64,000 bases of DNA from QHXW01 sp963847515 (GCA_963847515.1 CAWKAA010000001.1:434001-498000), one strand, 5' to 3'; positions 37,639 through 47,048 are shown, counted from the first letter of the stretch. Made by a program: numbers and translations. Notes: generated by a model from the sequence alone, not told the origin.

Positions 37639-38439
37639 TCATAAATATGCCGACGACGAGATCCCGGAATCTCTGAGCGTTGTAGCCATAGCGCGAAGAG
37701 CGCTCCGGTGAATTTGCGAGGCCCGGCTTTCCTTCACGCAGAGAGCGACGCCAATGTCCTTAACGGTTTTGTGCTGCCGGTAATAAAGCTGGATGACCTG
37801 CTGGTAGCGCGGCGGAAGACTTTCAATCAGGCGATCCAGGACCGCGCGTAGTTGCCGTTGCGAGCAGATGTGATCGGGATCCGTGCTCGGGGTGTTGGCC
37901 GGAAGTGAGGACAAATCCTGGTCCGGCGCCGCGTGTGAACCGAATGCAGTCGCGCCGGTCCAGGCCAGATCTCCGGTTCTCAACTCGCCCATGGAGACCA
38001 TTAGCCGATCACATAACTCTTCGTCTGTCGGCTTCCGGTTCAGCTCGGCCGCGAGTTGCTGCCGGGCGGCACTCACCTGCTTCTGCCAGCGGCGCACTCG
38101 CCGCGACACGTGGTCGTTTCTGCGCAAGGTGTCCAGGATTTCGCCTTCGATGCGATAACGCGCATACGTCGAAAAGGATACCGTGGTGGTGGGGTCGTAA
38201 CACCGGCCTGCATTCACTAGACCCAGCAGGCCCGATTGCGTGAGGTCGTGCAGTTCCAGCAGCGTGTTCGGCGGAAGGGAGCCGTACATGCGCCGGGCAA
38301 TGGATTCGACCAAAGGCTGATAACCCATGAGGAATTCATTCATCGAATCAGGCTCGCTTAAATCAGATTGCGACCCCAGCTTCACCGGCTGTATTGGAAC
38401 TTCCGGCGGCGCCGTGCACAGGTTACTGCCGTCCACCAT
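37639..38439 (-). CDS. Sigma-70 family factor of the FliA/WhiG type (paralogue next to flgM)
   Basis: A 266-residue sigma factor. The ATG at 38439 follows GGAGAGAG. Region 2 (LLELHDLTQSGLLGLVNAGRCYD, then SFSTYARYRIEGEILDTLRR) has the FliA-like IEGEILDxLR sequence, followed by region 3 and region 4 with a helix-turn-helix (LPPRYQQVIQLYYRQHKTVKD and VKESRASQIHRSALRAM). A second, more canonical FliA is encoded at 40863-41597. This one heads the flgM-flgN-flgK-flgL-fliM unit, so it may be the partner of FlgM, or a sigma factor with a different promoter set. Which one recognises GCCGATAA cannot be told from sequence. Confidence 0.8.
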   Translation of the reverse strand: MVDGSNLCTAPPEVPIQPVKLGSQSDLSEPDSMNEFLMGYQPLVESIARRMYGSLPPNTLLELHDLTQSGLLGLVNAGRCYDPTTTVSFSTYARYRIEGEILDTLRRNDHVSRRVRRWQKQVSAARQQLAAELNRKPTDEELCDRLMVSMGELRTGDLAWTGATAFGSHAAPDQDLSSLPANTPSTDPDHICSQRQLRAVLDRLIESLPPRYQQVIQLYYRQHKTVKDIGVALCVKESRASQIHRSALRAMATTLRDSGISSSAYL

Positions 38440-38661
38440 TGTGATTTCTCTCTCCGCTTCCACCCTGTCTGGGGCTTGAAAATGCGGTGCGTTCCAGAAG
38501 AGCAGAATCGCGTTTCCATAGATGCGGTCTGTCAAAAACAGCACGCACCGGGCTTTAGGTTAACCATTTGTACGTGAGCAAACAAGATTGCAAAAAGTAG
38601 ACGTTACGCAGATTTCACATTTACCGTAAATCTTGAAGATTTTACTCTAAATATCTAACCG

Positions 38662-38684
38662 TCATCGTCGATATTAGACGATGA
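38662..38684. promoter_or_regulatory. Perfect inverted repeat at the start of the sigma-54 activator gene
   Basis: TCATCGTC (38662-38669) and GACGATGA (38677-38684) form a perfect eight-base dyad with a seven-base centre ending at the ATG. It lies between divergent regulator genes and could be an operator for either. The regulator that binds it is unknown. Confidence 0.45.
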
Positions 38685-40094
38685 ATGCGCCAGAGGACAG
38701 ATCTGTTGTGGGTCCGAACCGCCACTCCCGGCCCCGAAGAAATCTTATTGCTCGAAACCCTCGATCAATTCACAGTTCGCCTAGTACACACGGCGACCGA
38801 TGTGTTCGACCGCCTTCGGAGCAATGGGGCGGACGTTGTGCTTGCGGAATTGCCAGTCGCCGGTCTGGAACCGGTGGAGGTGCTAGAGGCCATCCAGGAG
38901 ATCGATGCGGGTGTCCCGGTGCTGATCCACGATCCGAACGGCACAGTTGCGGACTCGGTCCGTCTGATAAAGCTCGGCGCCTATCACTTCACCAGTGGCT
39001 TACTCAAACACGGCGAACTGGCTGGACATCTGGAAATGGCGGCGGAAAAACGCCGATTGCGGAAATCCGCATTTGCCGGTTCGGCTCCTGAGGGCGAGCC
39101 GTGGAAGCGTTTCTTAATCGGCGAGAGCCGGGCGATGCGCGAAATCGAGCAGATCATCCGGGTGGCAGGTCCCAGGCGCTCGACGGTTCTGGTGGAGGGC
39201 GAGACCGGTACTGGCAAGGAAGTCGTGGCGCGCGCTTTGCACCTGGCCAGCCCCCGAGGCCAACAGCCCATGGTGGCCGTCAACTGTAGCGCGCTGCCTG
39301 CAAACCTCCTCGAAGCGGAGCTGTTCGGACACGTTCGGGGCGCCTTCACTGGAGCTCACCAGCACCGGGTGGGCCGTTTCGAACAGGCGCACAACAGCAC
39401 GTTGTTCCTCGATGAGATCGGCGATATGCCTTTGGAACTGCAGGCTAAACTGCTGCGAGTGTTGCAGGAGCGGGAGTTCCAGCGGATCGGCAGTTCAGAG
39501 ACGATTCGCGTCGACGTACGCATCGTGGCCGCATCCAATGCCGGCTTGCGCGAAAAGGTCTCGCAGGGCTTATTTCGAGAGGACCTTTTCTACCGGCTCA
39601 ACGTGGTACCCATTGGCGTTCCGCCGTTGCGCGAACGCATTTCCGACATCCCTTTGCTGGTGCACCATTTTCTTGAAAAGTTGTGCCGGGCTGAGGGAGT
39701 TCCGGTGAAGAGAATTTCCCGTGAGACCATCGACCGCTTGTGCGTTTATTCCTGGCCGGGCAACGTCCGCCAACTGGAGAACAAGGTGGAGCGGGCAGTG
39801 GTGTTGAGCGAGAGCCGCTTAGATCTCAACCCGGCGGATTTTCCGTTGTCCGCAGAAAGCCCGCGAAAGGGGTTGACCGCCGTTACTGCGCCCGCGGTCT
39901 TGCCCGAGGGCGGAATGGATTTCGATCTGGCGGTGTCCACTTTTCAGCGCACCATCCTGGAGCAGGCCATCCAGAAAAGCGGCGGGAACAAAACCTTGGC
40001 GGCGGACCTGCTCCGCATGAAACGAACCACTCTGCTCGCCAAACTTCGCACACTCGAAACGCGGAGCAACGTAGTCACCCTCAAGTCGGCATAA
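38685..40094 (+). CDS. Sigma-54-dependent transcriptional activator, FleQ/FlrA-like
   Basis: A 469-residue enhancer-binding protein. The N-terminal 120 residues resemble a receiver but lack the acidic pocket and have Glu55 (VVLAELPVAG) where the phosphorylated Asp should be, as in FleQ-type flagellar regulators. The AAA+ domain has a Walker A near residues 172-179 (GETGTGKE), the sigma-54 contact loop GAFTGA at 219-224, Walker B (LFLDEIGD) and an arginine finger region (FREDLFYRLNVVP). A Fis-type helix-turn-helix closes it (GGNKTLAADLLRMKRTTLLAKL). It probably activates the sigma-54-type promoters before flgB, fliK and flgF. A TTG at 38706 with AGAGGA upstream is an alternative start. Confidence 0.88.
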   Translation: MRQRTDLLWVRTATPGPEEILLLETLDQFTVRLVHTATDVFDRLRSNGADVVLAELPVAGLEPVEVLEAIQEIDAGVPVLIHDPNGTVADSVRLIKLGAYHFTSGLLKHGELAGHLEMAAEKRRLRKSAFAGSAPEGEPWKRFLIGESRAMREIEQIIRVAGPRRSTVLVEGETGTGKEVVARALHLASPRGQQPMVAVNCSALPANLLEAELFGHVRGAFTGAHQHRVGRFEQAHNSTLFLDEIGDMPLELQAKLLRVLQEREFQRIGSSETIRVDVRIVAASNAGLREKVSQGLFREDLFYRLNVVPIGVPPLRERISDIPLLVHHFLEKLCRAEGVPVKRISRETIDRLCVYSWPGNVRQLENKVERAVVLSESRLDLNPADFPLSAESPRKGLTAVTAPAVLPEGGMDFDLAVSTFQRTILEQAIQKSGGNKTLAADLLRMKRTTLLAKLRTLETRSNVVTLKSA

Positions 40095-40115
40095 CGATGA
40101 CCCGGCGGGGGGCCG

Positions 40116-40526
40116 CTACTCGACATGCCCCATTGCCAGGAAATGTACCTTCAGCAGAAGATCCACTTCGTTGCGCGGAACTCCTAACGCCCCGGCGATG
40201 GTTTCCGGACTCTCCCCGCGGCGGCTCATGCGTAGCGCATGGCCTCTCTTATTCAGGTTGATCGCAGGCCCGAGCGCCGGCGTGGCCGGGGGCGATTGAA
40301 CCGCGGCTTCTTCAAGTTGCGCACGCAACTGACCCATGGCTTCCAATGCGCGTGAGAGCCCGCCCTGCAAGGTCTCACACTGCTCGCGGTGATCCCGGGC
40401 GATTCCACGTACTTTCGCGTGTAACACCAAGGCATAGAGGAAGCAGAGCGCGGTGAGCGCCAGCATCCCGTATAGTTCGAGCGCATGAAAAAGCCAATTG
40501 GGAATGTCGATTCCTTCAAGAAACAT
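40116..40526 (-). CDS. Single-pass membrane protein with coiled coil and C-terminal HTH-like segment
   Basis: A 136-residue protein of uncertain role with GGAGGTG before its ATG. A membrane segment lies near residues 17-36 (LYGMLALTALCFLYALVLHA), followed by a coiled coil (LSRALEAMGQLRAQLEEAAV) and a C-terminal conserved block (NLNKRGHALRMSRRGESPET, then VDLLLKVHFLA). This block resembles the short helix-turn-helix-like tail of flagellar-operon membrane proteins such as the DUF6115/DUF2802 group. It follows fliN by four bases, so it is probably the last gene of the flhF-fliA-fliN unit. Confidence 0.6.
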   Translation of the reverse strand: MFLEGIDIPNWLFHALELYGMLALTALCFLYALVLHAKVRGIARDHREQCETLQGGLSRALEAMGQLRAQLEEAAVQSPPATPALGPAINLNKRGHALRMSRRGESPETIAGALGVPRNEVDLLLKVHFLAMGHVE

Positions 40527-40530
40527 ATCT

Positions 40531-40851
40531 TCACACCTCCGTGGATGTGCCGGCAGTGGTTTCGAGGCGCTGCTCGCGGCTCACGATTTGCTTGATCCTG
40601 ACACCATAGTTACCGTCGACCACCACGACTTCGCCCCGGGCGATCACGCAATGATTCACCACGATCTCGACGGGGTCATTGACCGCGCTTTCCAGTTCGA
40701 CAATCGACCCGCTCGTCCACTTAAGCACCTGCTGTAAAGGCATCTTTGTTTTGCCGAACGAAACGCTTACCGGCAATTCCAGATCGAGCAACAGCCCCAG
40801 TGTGCCCGAGGACTGCCCAGGCTGATCCGCCGTTTGATTGATCTCCGACAT
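40531..40851 (-). CDS. fliN: Flagellar motor switch protein FliN (first copy)
   Basis: A 106-residue FliN. The C-terminal SpoA domain is complete: LLLDLELPVSVSFGKTKMPL, QQVLKWTSGSIVELESAVND, and VVNHCVIARGEVVVVDGNYG with VRI. FliN forms the lower C ring and docks FliH. A second, shorter FliN-like gene is present at 48123-48380. This copy has the longer N-terminal extension usual for FliN, and it lies 11 bases downstream of fliA. Confidence 0.88.
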   Translation of the reverse strand: MSEINQTADQPGQSSGTLGLLLDLELPVSVSFGKTKMPLQQVLKWTSGSIVELESAVNDPVEIVVNHCVIARGEVVVVDGNYGVRIKQIVSREQRLETTAGTSTEV

Positions 40852-40862
40852 CTCTTGTTCTC

Positions 40863-41597
40863 CTATCGCTGGGCCGACCAGCGTCGTTCCATATATGTCC
40901 GCAACCGCAGGATGCCCTGGGTTTTGAGCTGAGCAATGCGGGAAATATGCATTCCCGTAATCTCGGCGATTTCGCGTAGTGTGGCCTCTTCGTGGTAGTA
41001 CAGGCTCAAAACGGTTCGCTCCATTTTAGGCATCAGATCGATCGCCTGTGCCAGCAGCCTTTCGAGTTCGGCGCGTTCGAGCCTCCTCAATGGCAGATCG
41101 TCTGCGTCGGGAATGAAATCGAGCAGGTCACCTTCCTGCCCTTCGGTTGCAATGTCCAGGCTGCCGATCGTCAGGCAACGCACCTCATACAGTGCCTGCT
41201 GATATTCCTCGAGGCTCATCTTGAGCTCAGCCGCGATTTCATCTTCGGCGGGAGCGCGCCCCAGGCGCTGTTCAAGAACGGCAATGGCCGCCTCGATCTG
41301 CTTCGCGAGGCGGCGCTTCTTTTTGGGAGCCCAGTCCATCTCGCGCAGGCTGTCGAGAATGGCGCCCCGGATCTTGTGCTCCGCGTATGTTTTGAGCTGT
41401 GCGTTCTGCCCGGGATCAAATTGATCGACCGCGGCGATCAGGCCGATCACACCGGCCGAAATCAGATCGTCCAGGCTGACGTTATCCGGCAGGCGCTCAT
41501 GGATGCGCCGCGCGATCAGCCGTACCTGGGGCAGATGCTCCAGAATGAGCTGCTCCCGCTCCGTGGCGGCCGGCTCGTCAGTTTGATACGTATACAT
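40863..41597 (-). CDS. fliA: Flagellar sigma factor FliA (sigma-28)
   Basis: A 244-residue sigma factor lacking region 1. Region 2 (VSLDDLISAGVIGLIAAVDQ, then KTYAEHKIRGAILDSLREMD with WAPKKKRR) is the classical FliA sequence, where DxxPRxxR follows region 2.4. Region 3 (RLGRAPAEDEIAAELKMSLE) and region 4 (LPKMERTVLSLYYHEE-like, TLREIAEITGMHISRIAQLK) are complete. It is expected to direct late flagellar genes from GCCGATAA-type promoters and to be held by FlgM. Its place after flhF is common in Gram-negative and deltaproteobacterial loci. Confidence 0.9.
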   Translation of the reverse strand: MYTYQTDEPAATEREQLILEHLPQVRLIARRIHERLPDNVSLDDLISAGVIGLIAAVDQFDPGQNAQLKTYAEHKIRGAILDSLREMDWAPKKKRRLAKQIEAAIAVLEQRLGRAPAEDEIAAELKMSLEEYQQALYEVRCLTIGSLDIATEGQEGDLLDFIPDADDLPLRRLERAELERLLAQAIDLMPKMERTVLSLYYHEEATLREIAEITGMHISRIAQLKTQGILRLRTYMERRWSAQR

Positions 41598-41623
41598 ACG
41601 CGCGCGCTATCTGGGATCTCCGC

Positions 41624-42787
41624 TCATGCCGCTGAAAGAATCCGCTCCCGTGAAGGATCGAGCACGCCTTCGATCAAACGTGCGGCGGTCGCGGGCTCGA
41701 TGTCCTCGGGGATCTGCTGTCCAGAGGCAAGGAACGATACCGGTTTGCCGGTGCGCGCCGCCTCACTGACCACCGCGCCGAGGCAAGCACTCTCATCCAA
41801 GCGCGTGAAAATCAGCTTGGCGGGCGCGAAGATCTGGTACCGGTCCACGGTGCGGCTCAGATCGGCGCCGCGCATGGACGCTGGCGCCACCAACTGCACT
41901 TCCGTACTGGGCTGGCATGACAGAAAGTGTGCCAGCTCAGCCGCGGTTTCCATCTCGCCTGAGGAGTAGCCCTGGGTATCGATCAGGATCAGTCCCCGTC
42001 CGGGATGGGCTGCGATAGCCTGTTGAAGGCTTCTAGTCGTCTCGACGGCATCGAAACTGGCCCCGATGATCGTGGCGTATGTGCGCAACTGCTCCGCCGC
42101 GGCAATGCGCTGTGTGTCTGTTGAAATCAGATGCACGGGGCGGCCGGCCGCCAGCCCATAGCGCACCGCTAGCTTTACCAGCGTCGTCGTCTTTCCGCAT
42201 CCGGGCGGCCCCACCAGCGCCACCACGCTGGCACCGTCGTTCCCTGCCCCAAGCGACGCATCTACTAAAGCGATTCCTTCAAGCTCCGTCTGAACCGCGC
42301 ACGCAATCGATTCCCGGTCAAACGGCATTTTGCGGCGCGACCACGACGCCGGATCGGCCTCCAGGCGAGCCTGCGCCTGTTTCACGATCCTCTTCGCGAT
42401 GTCGATCGAGAAGTCGTTTTCGAGCAATCGCGCAAAGGCTTCTGCAAATTCCGGCGCCGATGCGGACGAAGCACGCGCGTTCAGCCCATTGAGCGCACAT
42501 CCCATTTCCTCAATCTGTCTTCGTAAGCGGGCCAATTCGCGCATCACCGGATCTTGCTGAGCGCCTTCGGCGCTGTCCGGCACAGCCGTCGCGGCGGCTG
42601 TGAGAACTGCGACCTTCTCTTCCGGGCGTTCTGGCAATACAGCGAAAACAACTTCGTACTCGCCCAAACCGCGGGCCTCTGGCGGCGCCTTGCGGCTGTT
42701 GACCAGAAGCGCATCGGGCCCCATTTCGTTGCGCGCCTCTGCAATGGCAGCTTCCACACTGGCCGCGAAATATGATTTCATTTTCAT
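41624..42787 (-). CDS. flhF: Flagellar biosynthesis GTPase FlhF
   Basis: A 387-residue SRP-type GTPase. The N-terminal B-domain starts MKMKSYFAASVEAAIAEARN and continues GPDALLVNSRK. The NG domain has a P-loop at residues 193-202 (GPPGCGKTTT), the G2/G3-like ISTDTQRIAAAEQLRTYA and LILIDTQGYSSGEM, where Gly-Tyr replaces the usual Gly-Arg, and IFTRLDESACLGAVVS. FlhF recruits the flagellar machinery to the right site and number, normally with FlhG. No flhG is adjacent in this window. Confidence 0.9.
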   Translation of the reverse strand: MKMKSYFAASVEAAIAEARNEMGPDALLVNSRKAPPEARGLGEYEVVFAVLPERPEEKVAVLTAAATAVPDSAEGAQQDPVMRELARLRRQIEEMGCALNGLNARASSASAPEFAEAFARLLENDFSIDIAKRIVKQAQARLEADPASWSRRKMPFDRESIACAVQTELEGIALVDASLGAGNDGASVVALVGPPGCGKTTTLVKLAVRYGLAAGRPVHLISTDTQRIAAAEQLRTYATIIGASFDAVETTRSLQQAIAAHPGRGLILIDTQGYSSGEMETAAELAHFLSCQPSTEVQLVAPASMRGADLSRTVDRYQIFAPAKLIFTRLDESACLGAVVSEAARTGKPVSFLASGQQIPEDIEPATAARLIEGVLDPSRERILSAA

Positions 42788-42824
42788 GCTCGGCTACTCC
42801 CGGTATTCGAATTTCTTCTAAGGC

Positions 42825-44904
42825 TCATTGAATAAGACCTTGTGAAACGACCTTCACTTCCACAGGCACCTCGTTGTGTGACAGGAAAGCCACGTTGGCC
42901 ATCGAGGCCTCTGCGATTTGGCGCAGGAAGTACCGCGCACCGGCTGAAGTCACTGCGACCACCGGCGTTTCCGGCGATCCGATCTTCTGCTGAACACGGC
43001 TCAGAACGTCGCGAATAGCTTGCGGCGCCATGGTGAGGTGGCTGCTCTGCTCGCCATGCTGGACGGATGATTCGACGGCTTGCTCGACAGACGAATCGAC
43101 AAAATACGCCGGCAGATCGCCCGATGCGTTCAAGTACGGTTTGACTACTGTGCGGCGAATTGCCTGGCGTACAAACTCGGTCAGCAGTATGGGATTACGG
43201 CTGGATGCCCCGGCTTCGCTGAGCGCCTCTAGAATCGAAGCCGCATCTCGAATCGAAACCCGCTCGCGCAGCAGATTTTGCAGCACTCGTTGCACGGTCG
43301 CCAACGGCAGCAACTTCGGGGTCAGTTCCTCAACGACTTTCGGATTCTCGACCGCCACGCGATCCAACAGCTTCTTGGCATCCTGCCGCGAGAACAACTC
43401 GTGCGCATGGCGGCGAATCAATTCGGCGAGATGCGTACCGAGCACGCTGACCAGGTCCACGACAGTGTAGTTTGCCCTGCGGGCGCGTTCGGCTTGATCG
43501 GACGGTATCCACCACGCCGGCATGCCGAACGCGGGCTCGCGCGTGGCCTGCCCGGCGACAGGAGCGGACGGCTTGCCCATGGGGATCGCGAGATCGCAGC
43601 CCTGCGGCATTTCGTACCGGGCGATTTCCACGCCTTTCATAGAAATGGCGTATTCGCGCGGCTTGAGCGAAAGATTGTCAGTGACGCGCACCGGCGGAAA
43701 CATGTAACCGAGATCGCCCGCCAACTGCCGCCGGATGCCTGAGATCCGGCGAAGCAGCGGAGAGTTCTTTCCCCCTTCGACCAAGCGGACCAGTCCCAGA
43801 CCGACTTCGACGGCCAAGCGGCTCCACGCGCAGCACAGCCTCGAGATTCTCGCGCGGCGGCGCAGCCTTGGCTTCGGTCACCTGCTGGGCTTCGATCTTG
43901 CGTTTCCGCATCCGCCACGCCGATGCGCCCATGCCGGCGCCCAGCAGCAGAAGGAACGGTGGGCAATCCCGGAAACGCGCCCAGCGCCAGCAGCACGCCG
44001 CTTGCCAGCAGCAGCGGCTGCGGGTTGCCGAAAACCTGCTTGCGGAAATCCGCGCCCAGCCGCGTATCCGAACTGGTGCGGGTTACGATCAGGCCGCCGG
44101 AAATCGAGATCATCAGCGCTGGGATGACCGTAACCAGGCCGTCGCCGATGGTGAGCACGGTGTAGGTTTCGATGGCGTGCCCGAAATCCATGCCGTGCTG
44201 CAGAACACCGATCAGAAATCCGGCAATGATGTTGATGCCGGTGATCAGGATGCTCGCGACGGCGTCGCGCTGCGTGAAGCGGGAAGCGCCGTCCATGGCG
44301 CCGTAGAACTCGGCTTCGTTCGCCAGTTGCTTGCGGCGCAGGCGTGCTTCCGACTTCGTCGATCAGCCCGGCGTTCAGGTCCGAGTCGATGGACATCTGT
44401 TTGCCCGGCAGCGCGTCCAAGGTGAATCGCGCCGTCACTTCGGAGATGCGCACCGCGCCATGGTTGATGACCACGTACTGGATGGCGATCAGCACCAGGA
44501 AGATCACGGCGCCGATGATGTAGTTGCCGCCCACCACGAAATTGCCGAAGGCCTGGATCACGTCGCCCGCGGCGGCGGTGCCGGTGTTGCCGTTGAGCAG
44601 GATCAGCCGCGCGGAGGAGATGTTCAGGGCCAGCCGGAATAGCGTCAATAACAGCAGAGTGGTGGGGAAAACGCTGAACTCCACCGGCCGCGTGATATAC
44701 ATCGCGACCATCATCACGATCACCGACATCATGATGTCGGCGACGATCAGGATGTCGAGCACGAATCCGGGCAATGGCGTGATCAGCGCGATGACGATCG
44801 CCAGAACGGCGATGGGCACCGCCAGTTCGCTGAGCGTCGGTGAGATTGATCCCCCCGAACCCCTTCCATATTGCCGGCGCCGTGATGGCTTTCGTCTCTG
44901 CCAA
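42825..44904 (-). CDS. flhA: Flagellar export gate protein FlhA, several frameshifts
   Basis: A protein of about 690 residues. A TTG at 44904 with GGGAG upstream opens MAETKAITAPAIWKGFGG. Reducing the six-C run at 44851-44856 to five joins this to PTLSELAVPIAVLAIVIALI. The membrane domain has VADIMMSVIVMMVAMYITRP, the FHIPEP motif region (VFPTTLLLLTLFRLALNISS), GDVIQAFGNFVVGGNYIIGA and the export loop (ALPGKQMSIDSDLNAGLIDE). The C-terminal cytoplasmic domain from 43817 to 42825 is intact (LSLKPREYAISMKGVEIARY, then VAENPKVVEEL-type sequence). It is the platform of the export gate. Further shifts lie near 43815, 43945 and 44340. Confidence 0.9.
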
Positions 44905-44919
44905 GTCTTCTAACTCCCT

Positions 44920-45985
44920 CTAAGCCGGTAGCCGCCCATGCATCAGGCGGTAGATGTACGCCAGGATTTCCGCCACCGCGCGATACAGATGCGGGGGGAT
45001 TTCCTGTCCGATTTCCGCTGATTTGTAGAGCGCCTGCGCCAGCGGCGGATTTTCGATCAGCGGAACCTGGTGATCGATGGCGCGCTGCCGGATGCGCAGC
45101 GCCAGATAGTTCTTTCCTTTGGCCACTACGTTGGGCGCCGAGGCCCATGTCCATCTGATAGCGAATGGCTACCGCGTAGTGGGTCGGGTTGACGATCACG
45201 GCCGTGGCCGTCGGGACTTGCTTCATCATGTTCCGGCGGATGCGGTCGCGCAGCAGGCGCCGGATCCGCGTCTTCATCTGCGGATTGCCTTCGGTTTCCT
45301 TGAACTCTTCCCTGACTTCCTGCCGGCTCATGCGGAGGTCCTGCTAAAAGCGGCGGCGCTGCCGGATCAGGTCGATGCAGCCGAACACCATGAACAGTCC
45401 CGCTCCTCTCCAAAGCAGCAGGGAGAGCGAAGCGCCCACCTGGCGCGCTCCGGTTTCTACGCCTCGAGCGGCAGCGGCAACCATTTCCGCGAAATGGTCC
45501 CGGCAAATGAAGTACACCGCTGCACTGAACAGCGGCAGCAATACCAGCGCCTGAATAAGCGCGGGAATATTCTGGCGCGGCAGCTCACGTAAGCGTGCCA
45601 GCGGGCTCAACCGGCTGAAATCCGGAGCGAGTTTTTTAGTGCTCAGGCCGAACCGGGTCACCGCCATCTGAGCAGCCAGTGTCACCACGACCAGCGCCGC
45701 GCCTACGAGCGTCAGCGGCAGAAACATCCGGAAAAGCAAATCGCCCGTCAGATGGACCCAGTCGGAAACTTGAAGATCGGCCGCGAACGCCTTTCTCAAT
45801 AGGAAGCGCATGTTTTCGCGGGTCTGGTCGAGCCAGGTGCCCCCAAAGCGGCTTAGGATCGCCGTAAAAGCTAGAAACTGAGCAGCCGATACAAACTGTC
45901 TGGCTGTCGGAAACTGTCCCTCGCGGCGGGCGCGATCCAAGCGCCGCGGAGTCGCTTTTTCAGTTTTCTGGCCGTTATCGCTCAT
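44920..45985 (-). CDS. flhB: Flagellar export switch protein FlhB, interrupted by an in-frame TAG and a frameshift
   Basis: A FlhB of about 355 residues. The N-terminal membrane domain (MSDNGQKTEKATPRRLDRAR, then SRLSPLARLRELPRQNIPAL) runs to QRRRF and hits a TAG at 45346-45344. The same frame then continues QDLRMSRQEVREEFKETEGN with no lost residues. The cytoplasmic domain includes the autocleavage motif NPTH (VIVNPTHYAVAIRY). After a shift near 45135 it resumes VVAKGKNYLALRIRQRAIDH and ENPPLAQALYKSAE. FlhB cleaves itself to switch export from hook to filament substrates. The stop is one substitution away from Lys or Leu codons. Confidence 0.87.
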
Positions 45986-45988
45986 AGG

Positions 45989-46763
45989 TCAGAATCCGGC
46001 GACGGTCGCCACGCGCGCCAGCACTTGCTCGGCGTAGCCGCGATAAACGCGTGGGAATAAAGCGGCCATGGTGGCGAGCAATCCGAGTGCGGCCATCATC
46101 TTGATCGGAAACGCCAGTATCAGAAGTTGCAGCTGCTGGTTCAGTCTTCCGAGCAGTGCAAGGGCAAGGTCGACCATTAAAAGCAGGGCCAGCACCGGCA
46201 TGGCGAGACGCAGTCCCGTGGAGAATATTCCGGACGCGAGCCGCAAAATCTGCTCCGCGCCAGCTGGAACGAGCACGAATGTGCCCGCCGGAAATGCGTC
46301 CAGGCTGCGGGCAAACGCGCGAATGACTTCTCGTTCGAGCCCCAGAGCAAAGAACAACAATCCCGCAATCAGTTGCGCGAAGACCACGAGAATTCCCGAG
46401 TCGGCCTGCGTCGTAGGGTCGATGGTCGAAGCAAACCCGTATCCGGCCTGCAGTCCGATGATCTGTCCGGCCAGCAGGAAGGACTCGGCCAGAACCGAGA
46501 CGGCCACGCCAATGGTCAAGCCCAAGGCAGCCTCAGCAAGCAGCGCCAGAACAAGTGCTGCCGATGTAGGGCTCGGTCAGGTTCACATGCGGCCAGCGCG
46601 GGAAAAGCGCCAAGGTAAAGCTGAGCGCCAACACGATGCGCGCGGCTTCCGGGCCCGCATTGACTCCGGGTATGGGCACAAAGACGAACGCACCGGCTAC
46701 ACGCGCCAGCACCAGCACGAAGCCGAATACCGCCGACAGCGAGAATGTGAGCTGAGTGGGCAC
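45989..46763 (-). CDS. fliR: Flagellar export gate protein FliR, one frameshift
   Basis: A FliR of about 258 residues. The likely GTG start at 46763 follows the fliQ stop and gives LTFSLSAVFGFVLVLARVAG and PGVNAGPEAARIVLALSFTL. A one-base insertion near 46555 breaks the frame, and the rest reads LVLALLAEAALGLTIGVAVS, QIIGLQAGYGFASTIDPTTQ and FPIKMMAALGLLATMAALFP. FliR, FliP and FliQ form the pore of the export gate. It ends three bases before flhB. Confidence 0.87.
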
Positions 46764-46768
46764 GGGAA

Positions 46769-47038
46769 TTACCGCGCGTACCTGCCAAGATCGCTGAAGA
46801 GAAGGATGGTATAGTCGGTCATCCTGCGAAGCATCCAAGGCATTAGCAGGATCGTTCCGAACAGAAACGCGACCAGACGAGGGATCGTGCTGAAGCCGCT
46901 ATCCTGGATCGACGTGACGATCTGGATCAGGCTAATCACAATGCCGGCTAGGAATCCAATGATCAACAAGGGCGCAGCCAGCCACAGCGTCGTCATCAGG
47001 GTATCGCGGAGGATTTGAACCACAAACTCGGGAGTCAT
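46769..47038 (-). CDS. fliQ: Flagellar export gate protein FliQ
   Basis: An 89-residue protein with two membrane helices (DTLMTTLWLAAPLLIIGFLA and GIVISLIQIVTSIQDSGFST then VAFLFGTILLMPWMLRRM). Length, the TSIQ-like loop and position between fliP and fliR are typical. It packs around the FliP pentamer of the export gate. It is intact. Confidence 0.92.
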   Translation of the reverse strand: MTPEFVVQILRDTLMTTLWLAAPLLIIGFLAGIVISLIQIVTSIQDSGFSTIPRLVAFLFGTILLMPWMLRRMTDYTILLFSDLGRYAR

Positions 47039-47048
47039 TGACCTTCTC

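Noticed and set aside
38440..38560. TTGACA as a -35 element before the minus-strand sigma factor gene
   Set aside because: No acceptable -10 hexamer lies 16-18 bases downstream.
45344..45346. Recoding (readthrough) of the TAG in flhB
   Set aside because: No recoding signal is visible and neighbouring genes carry clear sequence errors, so a wrong base is simpler.
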